From NCBI GenBank assembly GCA_947372405.1, contig CANBTO010000305.1, forward strand, positions 1 through 6,326: a stretch of 6,326 nt of DNA. The letters run 5' to 3'. How positions within the stretch are numbered: position 1 is the first letter of the stretch; every line of letters starts with the position of its first letter. Position numbers and translations under genes: made by a program. Below, one piece after another: positions 1-5,819 of this stretch. A model generated the notes under the pieces. The model was not told the origin of the DNA and did not search any database. It saw only the letters and a program-made list of their open reading frames with translations. The stretch is from Verrucomicrobiaceae bacterium (lineage in GTDB: Bacteria; Verrucomicrobiota; Verrucomicrobiae; Verrucomicrobiales; Akkermansiaceae).

Positions 1-1037
1 TCCCCTGTGAGGCCTGTAGTCCGGGACAGGTCGGTGTGGGAGAGTACGTCGAAGCCGAAGCCGTCTTCCAGTAGCGGGTTGAGGCGGCTGTTGGATTTGA
101 AGACCGTCCAGTTCGGGCGGAGTTTTTTGGGGCAGAGGACGAGGACGCGCTCGTTGCGGAGTTCGAAGTACTTGATGACGGCGAGGGCCTCGAAAGTTTT
201 TCCCAAGCCGACGCTGTCGGCCAGGATGCAGCCGTTGAAATCGAGGAGCTTGTTGATGACGCCTTTCGCCCCGTCCCGTTGGAAGGAATACAGCATCTTC
301 CAGACCTGTGATTCCAACAGGGTGGTGCGTTTCAGCGCTTCATCGACATCCTTGGTGCCTTCAAGTTCGTCGCGGAAGAGATGGAACAGGGTAAGGAAAT
401 AGATGAACTGAGGGGAGTTTGGTGAGGCAAGGCGTTTGAGGTAGGTGAGAACCTCGTCCCGCACGTTCTTGGTGAGGGAGCCGTCGCCCCAGACTTCCGT
501 GAACCATGCCTTGAGGTCTTTGCGGTCGCGGTCTGAATCGACCACGAGGTTCAATTCAACGTTGCTATTCGTTCCGAGACCAAGGCCGGGGACGGTGAAA
601 TTGGAGCTTCCGAGGATCGCGCTGGACGCATTGCCGTTTTCGATGTGGTAGGCCTTGCCGTGGAGGAAATTGGCCTGGCGGATCGAGCGGATTTCGACCA
701 TGCGTTCGATCCACTCGGCGCAGGCCTTGGCCGCCGGTCGCTGGGTGAGGGTTTTGGCGATGGTGATGCCGTGCTCGGTCAGCTTGAAATTGGCCTTCCC
801 CTTGTCCCCCCGGTCGATCCCCGTGACGAACGATGGCTCCCCGAATAGGAATTGGAGTTTGGCGGCACCTTCGAGCTGTGACGCCAGCGCTTCGTAGGCG
901 TGAACCGTAAAATAGGCGGAAACAAATGAGAGATGACTGCCCGGCTGAATCTCAGATTTCAGGAAATCACCAACAGTCCCCCGGTGGGTGCGGTTGTCAC
1001 GCAATGACGAATTTGACTGAGGTCCGGTGGATGGCAT
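1..1037 (-). CDS. PLD-domain / SNF2-type helicase fusion, N-terminal 345 residues (C-terminus outside window)
   Basis: The frame is open from an ATG at 1037 to the window edge, giving 345 visible residues; an in-frame TAG at 1101-1103 makes this the first available ATG. Residues about 12-160 resemble a phospholipase-D-like domain: FVSAYFT (38-44), FLFGEPSF, then HGK at 126-128 and GSSN at 143-146, matching the HxK...GSxN signature, with Glu133 where Asp is usual. Residues about 246-345 begin a SNF2/DEAD-like ATPase: a Q-motif-like FQRDGA (252-257), Walker A DSVGLGKT (274-281) and motif Ia VLVLCPKKLRPNW (298-310). DEAH and the second RecA lobe must lie beyond position 1. Proteins of this layout are typically around 1,000 residues and are often found beside methyltransferase or restriction genes. 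A role in nucleic-acid remodelling and probably phage defence is inferred. The domain calls are strong; the biological role is not shown. No Shine-Dalgarno sequence precedes the ATG. Confidence 0.88.
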   Translation of the reverse strand, partial: MPSTGPQSNSSLRDNRTHRGTVGDFLKSEIQPGSHLSFVSAYFTVHAYEALASQLEGAAKLQFLFGEPSFVTGIDRGDKGKANFKLTEHGITIAKTLTQRPAAKACAEWIERMVEIRSIRQANFLHGKAYHIENGNASSAILGSSNFTVPGLGLGTNSNVELNLVVDSDRDRKDLKAWFTEVWGDGSLTKNVRDEVLTYLKRLASPNSPQFIYFLTLFHLFRDELEGTKDVDEALKRTTLLESQVWKMLYSFQRDGAKGVINKLLDFNGCILADSVGLGKTFEALAVIKYFELRNERVLVLCPKKLRPNWTVFKSNSRLNPLLEDGFGFDVLSHTDLSRTTGLTG

Positions 1038-1198
1038 GAAATTTGAGAGTAAATTGGCGTGGGAATTGCTTCCAAGGCACGGAGTAAGACAAGCGGAAAA
1101 CTAGCTACCTGTGAAGGACAAAGAGGGTTGCAAATGCTAGGATCGATGTTTTTTGGGCTATTGGACGCACCGTTTGGGATTTCCAGCAGGTACCCTGT

Positions 1199-1248
1199 TG
1201 AACGGGGGGGCCGTGGGACATGCCGGAGGTGTTCATGCCCCCCGTTCA
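1199..1248. repeat. Strong hairpin, 11-bp perfect stem
   Basis: Bases 1199-1209 (TGAACGGGGGG) pair perfectly with 1238-1248 (CCCCCCGTTCA), leaving a 28-base loop. The stem has seven consecutive G-C pairs, so it should be very stable as RNA or as a cruciform. Its right arm overlaps the left arm of the hairpin at 1230-1263, so the two cannot form together. Confidence 0.7.
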
Positions 1249-1263
1249 CGGTGGGCATGGACA
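1230..1263 (+). repeat. Alternative hairpin, mutually exclusive with 1199-1248
   Basis: Bases 1230-1240 (TGTTCATGCCC) pair with 1253-1263 (GGGCATGGACA) over 11 positions, including one G-U wobble (1233/1260), around a 12-base loop. In a minus-strand transcript that wobble would become an A-C mismatch, slightly favouring plus-strand folding. The shared bases 1238-1240 make it compete with the hairpin at 1199-1248, an arrangement seen in attenuators and switching RNAs. Confidence 0.55.
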
Positions 1264-1264
1264 T

Positions 1265-1315
1265 ACACCCCATGGCGTTCAAACGGTTTCCCGTGGGGGC
1301 GGTGCCGCGGGGTGT
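1265..1315. repeat. 7-bp stem (ACACCCC / GGGGTGT)
   Basis: Bases 1265-1271 pair with 1309-1315. The enclosed sequence contains a small stem ACGG-TTTC-CCGT near 1283-1294. It sits directly after the two alternative hairpins and could be the next helix of the same RNA. Confidence 0.4.
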
Positions 1316-1334
1316 TGGGGGGCAATTATTTCGC

Positions 1335-1437
1335 CGGATTACCGGAAACTGGCCGCCGCGTGCGGATCGCAAAGGAGATTTGGCCGGAGAAGGCGCGGCA
1401 AGATGGATTGAGAGGGGCCGCAAGTGCGGGTAATCCG
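1335..1437. repeat. Long-range 9-bp stem with nested helices
   Basis: CGGATTACC at 1335-1343 pairs perfectly with GGTAATCCG at 1429-1437. Inside it, GCCGCG at 1355-1360 pairs with CGCGGC at 1394-1399, and CCGC-AAGT-GCGG sits at 1418-1429, overlapping the outer stem by one base. The nested layout is what a multi-branched RNA would show, but GC-rich DNA gives such pairs by chance too. Confidence 0.4.
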
Positions 1438-1490
1438 TTGATACTTTACGGATACTTTTCGTTGCAGAAACCTGCATTTTTCGTCATTCC

Positions 1491-1508
1491 GTTGCATACA
1501 TCTGCAAC
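1491..1508. repeat. Palindrome GTTGCA-N6-TGCAAC inside the right repeat arm
   Basis: A perfect 6-bp stem (1491-1496 with 1503-1508) around a six-base loop. A related, shorter one (TGCAG-AAAC-CTGCA, 1463-1476) lies 15 bases to the left, also preceded by CGT. The repeated TTGCA core also occurs in the left arm at 1128-1132. It could be a protein-binding site or a subterminal transposase site. Confidence 0.35.
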
Positions 1509-1521
1509 CCTCGTTTGACGG

Positions 1522-1544
1522 AAACCCTTGAAAACAAGTGGTTT
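1522..1544 (-). terminator. Hairpin just downstream of tRNA-Asn, possible terminator or processing signal
   Basis: On the minus strand, AAACC-a-CTTG-TTTT-CAAG-GGTTT forms a nine-pair stem with one bulged base and a four-base loop. It starts four bases after the encoded CCA. No U-run follows, so it is not a standard intrinsic terminator; it may protect or help process the tRNA 3' end. Confidence 0.4.
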
Positions 1545-1547
1545 AAA

Positions 1548-1622
1548 TGGCTCCGGCGGTTGGGATCGAACCAACGACCTAGTGATTAACAGTCACCCGC
1601 TCTGCCGCTGAGCTACGCCGGA
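1548..1622 (-). tRNA. tRNA-Asn (anticodon GTT)
   Basis: On the minus strand a complete cloverleaf can be drawn. The acceptor TCCGGCG (from 1622) pairs with CGCCGGA (1558-1552). The D-arm contains GCTCAGCGGCAGAGC, the anticodon loop is CTGTTAA with GTT at 1590-1588, and the T-arm is GTTGG-TTCGATC-CCAAC. The discriminator base is G (1551), and CCA is encoded at 1550-1548. Length is 75 nt with no intron or truncation. It lies 101 bases downstream of the thiS stop on the same strand. Its 3' end faces the non-coding element and the helicase, the orientation in which integrative elements commonly use tRNA genes. Confidence 0.97.
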
Positions 1623-1681
1623 TTTACGTCCCTTCGGACGCGGGCGGACGATGGGATTCGGAAGTCCGGTGTGGCAAGGGA

Positions 1682-1710
1682 AAAATACGTGATTGCTTCA
1701 AATTTGTGAA
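1682..1710 (-). promoter_or_regulatory. Possible sigma-70-like promoter for tRNA-Asn
   Basis: Minus strand: TTCACA (1710-1705; one mismatch to TTGACA), a 17-base spacer, then TATTTT (1687-1682; four of six to TATAAT). Initiation around 1675 would give a leader of about 50 nt before the tRNA 5' end at 1622. It would let the tRNA be made independently of the upstream protein cluster. This is a consensus match only. Confidence 0.33.
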
Positions 1711-1723
1711 GGAATCGGCGAGA

Positions 1724-1942
1724 TCAACCGCCGGCGGCGAGGGTGACGATTTCGACCCTCGCCCCGGGCCCGACCATGGTCCGCTCGTAGTCTCTGGGGA
1801 AAACCGCCTGTTCGTCGAGTTCCACGACCACGGGCTTGCCGGAGAGGCCGAGGGTTTCCAGCAGTCCGTTGAGGGGGATGGCTCCTTCGACAGGATGCGG
1901 CGAGCCGTTCAGCGTGATGGTGGCGGGCGGGTTCATTTCCAT
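1724..1942 (-). CDS. thiS: Sulfur carrier protein ThiS (beta-grasp, C-terminal Gly-Gly)
   Basis: A 72-residue protein with the size and pattern of ThiS: an N-terminal beta hairpin (ATITLNGSPHPV, 7-18), a helix LNGLLETLGL (24-33), VVVELDEQAVFPRDY (38-52) and a C-terminus EIVTLAAGG ending exactly at Gly-Gly. In ThiS that diglycine is adenylated by ThiF and then thiocarboxylated, giving sulfur to ThiG for the thiazole ring of thiamine. The usual Gly-Asp before the last strand is Gly-Ala here (60-61). The start at 1942 overlaps the DUF2851 stop by 10 nt; Met3 at 1936 forms an ATGA overlap with that stop and is an equally good start. No thiG, thiF or thiH is adjacent: a tRNA comes next. It could serve another sulfur-transfer pathway, but ThiS is the best call. 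Confidence 0.85.
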   Translation of the reverse strand: MEMNPPATITLNGSPHPVEGAIPLNGLLETLGLSGKPVVVELDEQAVFPRDYERTMVGPGARVEIVTLAAGG

Positions 1943-3306
1943 TGGAGGAGCTGTTCGGGAAAGGGGCAGTCATCGCAACCCGAGAAGTCCTCGAGGCAGA
2001 AGTCCTGATAGATCTGGAGCAGCGCCTGGTGGTGCATGACGCGGCGGACCCACGGCGTAGCGGCCTTTTCCGAGCCGAAGAGCCGGATGGAGCAGCGTTT
2101 CACCTTTTCGTTTGGCGCGGAGTTGCGGAGCTTGCGATAGGCGTGCAGCGTCATGCGTTCCTCGTGCATGGCGAGGGGCGCGAGGTGGTTTGCGATGAGT
2201 TCCTGCGCATGGGAGCGACCGAAAACGGCGACCTTGCGCGGCGAGGCGGCGGAGGTGAGCGTGTGGCGGGTGTCCCAGAACGGATGGCTGAGGGACTGGA
2301 GGAAATCAAGCAGCGGCTTGGATGCAAAGGGGGCGGCGAACGCGAGACGGCGGTATTGCGGCCAAGCCTCTATGACTGCGGCAAGGGCACCTACCCGCCG
2401 GTGAGGATGGTTTGCGGGACGCTGACCGTGGGTTTTCCAGGGAATCGAACGGTCCGGCGTGACTTCGAAGCGGGCACGGCTTTTCCACCACGCGTCCCAG
2501 AGCGCACGCAGGTAGTCACGGGTGTCGGGCGGAGCCATTTCGTGGAGATACGGCGCGAGGAAGCCTGCGGTGCCATAAAGCACCGCCTCAGCGGCCTCAC
2601 CCTCCGCCTTGAGAAGATGAAGCGGGGCGCGCTGGGCCAGCAGGCGCATGGCCAGTGAGTTCATGCGGTAGCCGAGCGTCTCAGCGGTGGCTTGGTAGAG
2701 CGCGGCGTCCCGGCCATGGGCGTCCGCAGTCCTGAGCCATCTCGATGCCTTGAGATTGGCCCGGTGAAGCGCCGCCTCGGTGAGCAGGCTTTCGACGGAC
2801 GATGGCGGGAGGTGTTTCAGCGGGAAAACGCAACGACCGGGATGGGCGATGGCGACTTCGCGTTGAGGGCGGTTCATCGCGTCCGCAAGTTGCGTCGAGG
2901 TGATGACCACCTGCGGCACCTCGCGGTTTTCCGACGTGCGTATGAAACACTGGCGGGCGTTCGTGCTGAAGACCACGTGCAGCACCACATCACGGAAGGC
3001 GGGGTTCGTGGCGTGGCCGTGAGACTCCCACGCGCTGGAGTCCGGATCGAGTTCCAGCGGACCTGTGCGCAGCTCGCCCTCGATCTCCACGGCTGCCTGG
3101 ATGAAATCCGGGCCCGCGCCGCGGTTCCACTCGCCGAACTGGACGATTCTAACGGATTTCCCGGAGCTGCTGCGGAAGTCCCTGCCGAACGCCCCGGAAA
3201 ACCACAGCGCCTGGAGATCCAGCTCAGATGGCAGGGCACCGCCGGAGTTTTCCGCAAAGAATAGCGGAGGATGCCAGACCGATTCTAACAAAAACCCGTA
3301 TGTCAT
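1933..3306 (-). CDS. DUF2851 family protein
   Basis: This 457-residue protein matches the DUF2851 pattern as I recall it. The N-terminal part has WNRGAGPDF (60-68), GPLELDPDSSAW (82-93), ESHGHATNPAF (94-104) and LHVVF (109-113). The middle has ALYQATAETLGYRMN (201-215) and RPANHPHRRV (296-305). The C-terminus carries a cysteine cluster (C437, C444, C447). The function is unknown. The conserved G-P-D-F ... E-x-D and W/H residues look like a metal-dependent nuclease-type site, but that is an inference. In relatives I recall the E-x-D spot as E-x-H, so the Asp87 here may be a variant. No signal peptide is seen, so it is probably cytoplasmic. It starts 18 nt after the TIGR03790 stop and overlaps thiS by 10 nt, suggesting coupled expression. 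No Shine-Dalgarno precedes the ATG. Confidence 0.85.
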   Translation of the reverse strand: MTYGFLLESVWHPPLFFAENSGGALPSELDLQALWFSGAFGRDFRSSSGKSVRIVQFGEWNRGAGPDFIQAAVEIEGELRTGPLELDPDSSAWESHGHATNPAFRDVVLHVVFSTNARQCFIRTSENREVPQVVITSTQLADAMNRPQREVAIAHPGRCVFPLKHLPPSSVESLLTEAALHRANLKASRWLRTADAHGRDAALYQATAETLGYRMNSLAMRLLAQRAPLHLLKAEGEAAEAVLYGTAGFLAPYLHEMAPPDTRDYLRALWDAWWKSRARFEVTPDRSIPWKTHGQRPANHPHRRVGALAAVIEAWPQYRRLAFAAPFASKPLLDFLQSLSHPFWDTRHTLTSAASPRKVAVFGRSHAQELIANHLAPLAMHEERMTLHAYRKLRNSAPNEKVKRCSIRLFGSEKAATPWVRRVMHHQALLQIYQDFCLEDFSGCDDCPFPEQLLQWK

Positions 3307-3324
3307 GTCAAAGCGCGCGGGGAT

Positions 3325-4971
3325 TCATGGTTTCTTCGGAGCCGGGGCGGCGGGTGTCTTGGCGGGATCCGCGTGAGGCGGCGGCGGCGGGTCCAGTATG
3401 TCCAGCCAGCCTTTCAGGGACTCCACCTCGGGTACCGCCAGATAGCGCTCCGCGGCTTCGCGAAGCGCCTTCACCGCAAGATCCTTGCGGTTCGCCGCGC
3501 GGTCGATGGCGATCATGTGGAAATCCTGTCGGAGCTTGTCTTCCGTAGCGACATGCAGGTTCTTCGCCTCGTTGAAACGAGCGACCGCCTCGGTGGTCAA
3601 TCCGTGGTGGAGCAGGTCGAGCCCGAGCGCTTCGGCCAGCACACCGCTTTTCGTCCGTTCGATGGCCTTGGCGAGCTGGTTGCGGCGTTCGGTGGCATCG
3701 GACGGCCAGCGGACGGAAGCAGCCCTGAGAGCGCGGAAATCGGTGTCGTCATCACGCACCTCCCCGCCGCCATCGAGATGGAGGAAAGGCCGGTAGAGAG
3801 GATCTCCCAGCACCACCCCCTGCCACGACGCCACAGGCATCGCCTTCCAACAGGCGTCCACCCAGCAATCCCCTGCGAGCAGGTTTTTCTGCAGGATGCC
3901 GAAGTCATGCGTGAGGTGGAGGTAGGGTTCAAAGACATTGCCGATGGTGACCGCGGCTCCACGCTCTAACAACGCACCGCTCCAGTTTTTCGACGCGTCC
4001 GCGAGTTGCTCCGCGCTGAACGAATGGAGGTGCATGGCCACGGCTCCCTTGCGGAACATGAAACGTGGATTGAGAAACGGCCCGCTGACATTCCAGTCAT
4101 ACCAGCCGAAATAGAGCGCGGCCCGCGTCATCGGATAGTTCTTCGGGAAGGTGTCGTTGAAGCGGTCCACCACGGTGGGGATGCCTGCGTCCGCGTTCGC
4201 CTGCGCGACGGATTCGAGCCACTGGTCTCCCTGTGGAAACTTGTTGGCGATGTCCACGTAGGCCATGCCCCACAGGCCGGTCTCCTCGGTTTCCACCGCG
4301 TCATGGATCATGCGCTCGCAGGTGGCATATGTCGGCGCGTCGATCCGGGCTGTTAGAACGAGGAACGGCATGTCCGCGTCCGATATGGACATCGCGGACT
4401 GATAGAACTTGTTCTGCACTCCGCCTTCCAGCGGGAGCCCCTCCACGCCGAACATGGCGAGTTCGGAATCCACGGCGGCCTCGTCGTGTCCGGCGAAAGG
4501 ATTCTGCGGTGCGGCTGGAGCGCCAGGTTTCTGTGGAGAAGGAGACGGTTGCGGTGTCGGCTGGATGCGAAGCGGCACCCCGCGCATGGTGACGAGCACA
4601 TGAATGCGGTTGAGCACCGGAAGCGTCACGCCGCCGCGGTCCTTCGCGCGTTTCCACCATCCGCGGCGGTCAAACTCGGCCCTCAGCGGAGCGGCGATTT
4701 TCCGGTCATAATCCTCGCGAGAAATATCCTTCGTGACGGGCATGTCCAGAGCGATCAGGTTCTCGGCCGGGATGCCGCGCTCCTCGCGGTAGAGCTGTGC
4801 GAGTTTCCGGGACTCCGGAACCGCGAGGTTGTAGAGGATCGCCACCGATTCGCGCGCGGGCACGGCATTTGCCTGCGGGGCGAAAGCCGCCAGACAGAAT
4901 AAAACCGGAGCACACACGCGCATGCGCCGAACATGCCGGGAGGATTTCCCACATGCAAGACCCGCGAACAT
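3325..4971 (-). CDS. TIGR03790 family exported protein
   Basis: 548 residues from the ATG at 4971. Family-like segments are seen in order: SVAILYNLAVPESRKLAQLY (42-61), RGIPAENLIAL (65-75), VLVTMRGVPLRI (125-136), VDSELAMFG (167-175), LYFGWYDWN (286-294), RGAAVTIGNVFEPYLHLTHD (337-356) and WQGVVLGDPLYRPF (383-396). A Pro-rich insert lies at 137-158; the C-terminal part (412-525) looks helical and repeat-like, and the tail is Pro/Ala/Lys-rich. The N-terminus is a signal peptide, with hydrophobic VLFCLAAFAPQANA before VPARES, so the protein is probably exported. Three starts are possible: TTG 4974, ATG 4971 (TGATG overlap with the upstream stop, chosen here), or ATG 4923, which would give a more typical short signal peptide (MRVCAPVLFCLAAFAPQANA). 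The biochemical role is unknown. The family is described as restricted to genomes carrying exosortase, so a link to PEP-CTERM protein sorting or surface polymers is inferred. Confidence 0.88.
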   Translation of the reverse strand: MFAGLACGKSSRHVRRMRVCAPVLFCLAAFAPQANAVPARESVAILYNLAVPESRKLAQLYREERGIPAENLIALDMPVTKDISREDYDRKIAAPLRAEFDRRGWWKRAKDRGGVTLPVLNRIHVLVTMRGVPLRIQPTPQPSPSPQKPGAPAAPQNPFAGHDEAAVDSELAMFGVEGLPLEGGVQNKFYQSAMSISDADMPFLVLTARIDAPTYATCERMIHDAVETEETGLWGMAYVDIANKFPQGDQWLESVAQANADAGIPTVVDRFNDTFPKNYPMTRAALYFGWYDWNVSGPFLNPRFMFRKGAVAMHLHSFSAEQLADASKNWSGALLERGAAVTIGNVFEPYLHLTHDFGILQKNLLAGDCWVDACWKAMPVASWQGVVLGDPLYRPFLHLDGGGEVRDDDTDFRALRAASVRWPSDATERRNQLAKAIERTKSGVLAEALGLDLLHHGLTTEAVARFNEAKNLHVATEDKLRQDFHMIAIDRAANRKDLAVKALREAAERYLAVPEVESLKGWLDILDPPPPPHADPAKTPAAPAPKKP

Positions 4972-5783
4972 CAAAGCTCGATGCGCAGACCGTCCCAGGC
5001 GACGCGGACGCCCGCAGGCAGCCCCGCATCCAAAACGGCATGATCGTTTTCATGACCAAGGTGGGTCAGCCACGCCTCCCCGGGACTCGCGGTCCGGACC
5101 GCCTCAAGCGCCTCATCGAGCGAGAAATGGGTGGGATGCGGGTGCGGTCGCAGTGCATCCACGACCAAAACACCCGCGCCGCGCACAAGCGCCATGGTTT
5201 CATCCGGGATGCGTTTCACATCCGGAATATAGGCGAGGCTGCAGGCGCCAGGATGTTCGAACAGAAAACCGATCGTCTCTACTGACGCATGATCCACCGG
5301 CAGCGGAGTGATTCTGAGGTTCCCATAACTGAACGGCCCGTCGATGACGAGAGGCTGAGGCCGCACATAACCTTTGAATTCGTTCTCCGCGGAAAACGCC
5401 CAGCCATACATCGTTCGCAGGGTCGCAAGGCATTCCGACGTGGCATGCAAGGGCAGCGGTCCTTCCTTTCTCCAACAGAAGGCCCGCAGTTCGTCGAATC
5501 CGGCGACGTGATCGAGGTGGGCGTGGGTGTAAACCACCGCGTCGATCGTGGTCATGCCCTCACGCAGCGCCTGAGCGCGGAGATCCGGACCGGAATCGAC
5601 CAGCACCGTGACATCCCCCGCCCTGACGAGAACGGATGACCGCAGCCGCTGGTTCCGCGTGTCCGTGGAAAGACAAACCGGGCACTTGCAACCGATCACC
5701 GGAACACCAACCGATGTCCCGGTGCCTAGAAATGTAAGGGAAACATCCGCCACGCCGGGGATCATAGACACCGGATCGCACAT
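4971..5783 (-). CDS. MBL-fold metallo-hydrolase, PhnP-like
   Basis: 270 residues. The N-terminal LTFLGTGTSVGVPVIGCKCP (16-35) is typical of the PhnP / small RNase-Z-like branch, with cysteines C32, C34 and C37 that bind a structural zinc in PhnP. Catalytic metal ligands are visible: THAHLDH (86-92), H165 in PVDH, D188 in AYIPD, and the late LTHLGHEND (239-247). These predict a two-metal phosphodiesterase, perhaps acting on cyclic phosphates or nucleic-acid ends; the true substrate is unknown. No phn genes are nearby, so a phosphonate role is not supported and no symbol is given. An alternative start at Met7 (5765) would give a length closer to many relatives. The stop TGA overlaps the next start as TGATG, pointing to coupled translation with the TIGR03790 gene; the upstream TMEM43 gene ends 36 nt before. 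Confidence 0.9.
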   Translation of the reverse strand: MCDPVSMIPGVADVSLTFLGTGTSVGVPVIGCKCPVCLSTDTRNQRLRSSVLVRAGDVTVLVDSGPDLRAQALREGMTTIDAVVYTHAHLDHVAGFDELRAFCWRKEGPLPLHATSECLATLRTMYGWAFSAENEFKGYVRPQPLVIDGPFSYGNLRITPLPVDHASVETIGFLFEHPGACSLAYIPDVKRIPDETMALVRGAGVLVVDALRPHPHPTHFSLDEALEAVRTASPGEAWLTHLGHENDHAVLDAGLPAGVRVAWDGLRIEL

Positions 5784-5819
5784 CGCGCAACCGATGTGTT
5801 GAACGGGGTCATCACGAGC

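Larger units (their letters stand above)
1119..1517. repeat. Candidate element bounded by an imperfect inverted repeat (~399 bp)
   Basis: The left arm at 1119-1136 reads CAAAGAGGGTTGCAAATG. The right arm at 1499-1517, read on the minus strand, is CAAACGAGGGTTGCAGATG. They agree over 17 positions with one substitution and one inserted base; the core 1123-1136 / 1499-1512 pairs at 13 of 14 positions. The interior has no credible gene but several nested stems. This fits either a non-autonomous MITE-like element with terminal inverted repeats or a structured RNA whose ends are closed by a long-range helix. No clear target-site duplication was found at the flanks, which weakens the transposon reading. 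Confidence 0.45.
1038..1547. other. 510-base gene-free region rich in inverted repeats
   Basis: No believable gene lies here. Open frames exist on both strands because the DNA is G/C-rich, but they overlap one another, resemble no family, and one runs into the helicase coding region. The stretch holds a long-range inverted repeat (1119-1136 with 1499-1517), several strong hairpins and runs of G (seven at 1204-1210). No tmRNA, RNase P, SRP or 6S hallmark was recognised on either strand. The part nearest the helicase start (1038-1118) should hold its promoter, but no convincing -35/-10 pair was found. Confidence 0.7.

Noticed and set aside
7..897. Plus-strand frames across 7-402, 445-651 and 645-897
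   Set aside because: The minus strand here encodes a continuous PLD/SNF2 protein with clear motifs; these are its antisense shadows.
959..1477. 172-residue minus-strand open frame and several overlapping plus-strand frames in 1059-1518
   Set aside because: They overlap one another in a G/C-rich region, resemble no protein family, show no start signal, and the minus-strand one runs into the helicase coding region. The plus-strand frame ending at 1518 reads a little protein-like after 1330 but has no recognisable domain.
1463..1481. Hairpin TGCAG-AAAC-CTGCA followed by five T on the plus strand
   Set aside because: It looks like an intrinsic terminator but the stem is only 5 bp with 3 G-C pairs, and no plus-strand gene precedes it.
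1038..1547. A known housekeeping RNA (tmRNA, RNase P, SRP, 6S) in the gene-free region
   Set aside because: None of the conserved sequence hallmarks of these RNAs could be found on either strand.
1627..1640. Small hairpin CGTCC-CTTC-GGACG just upstream of the tRNA 5' end
   Set aside because: A 5-bp stem without a U-run on the minus strand; too weak to call a terminator for the thiS operon.
1942..3969. Long plus-strand frames (1942-2658, 2692-3264, 3373-3969)
   Set aside because: They lie antisense to the well-supported DUF2851 and TIGR03790 genes and are expected shadows of high-GC codon use.
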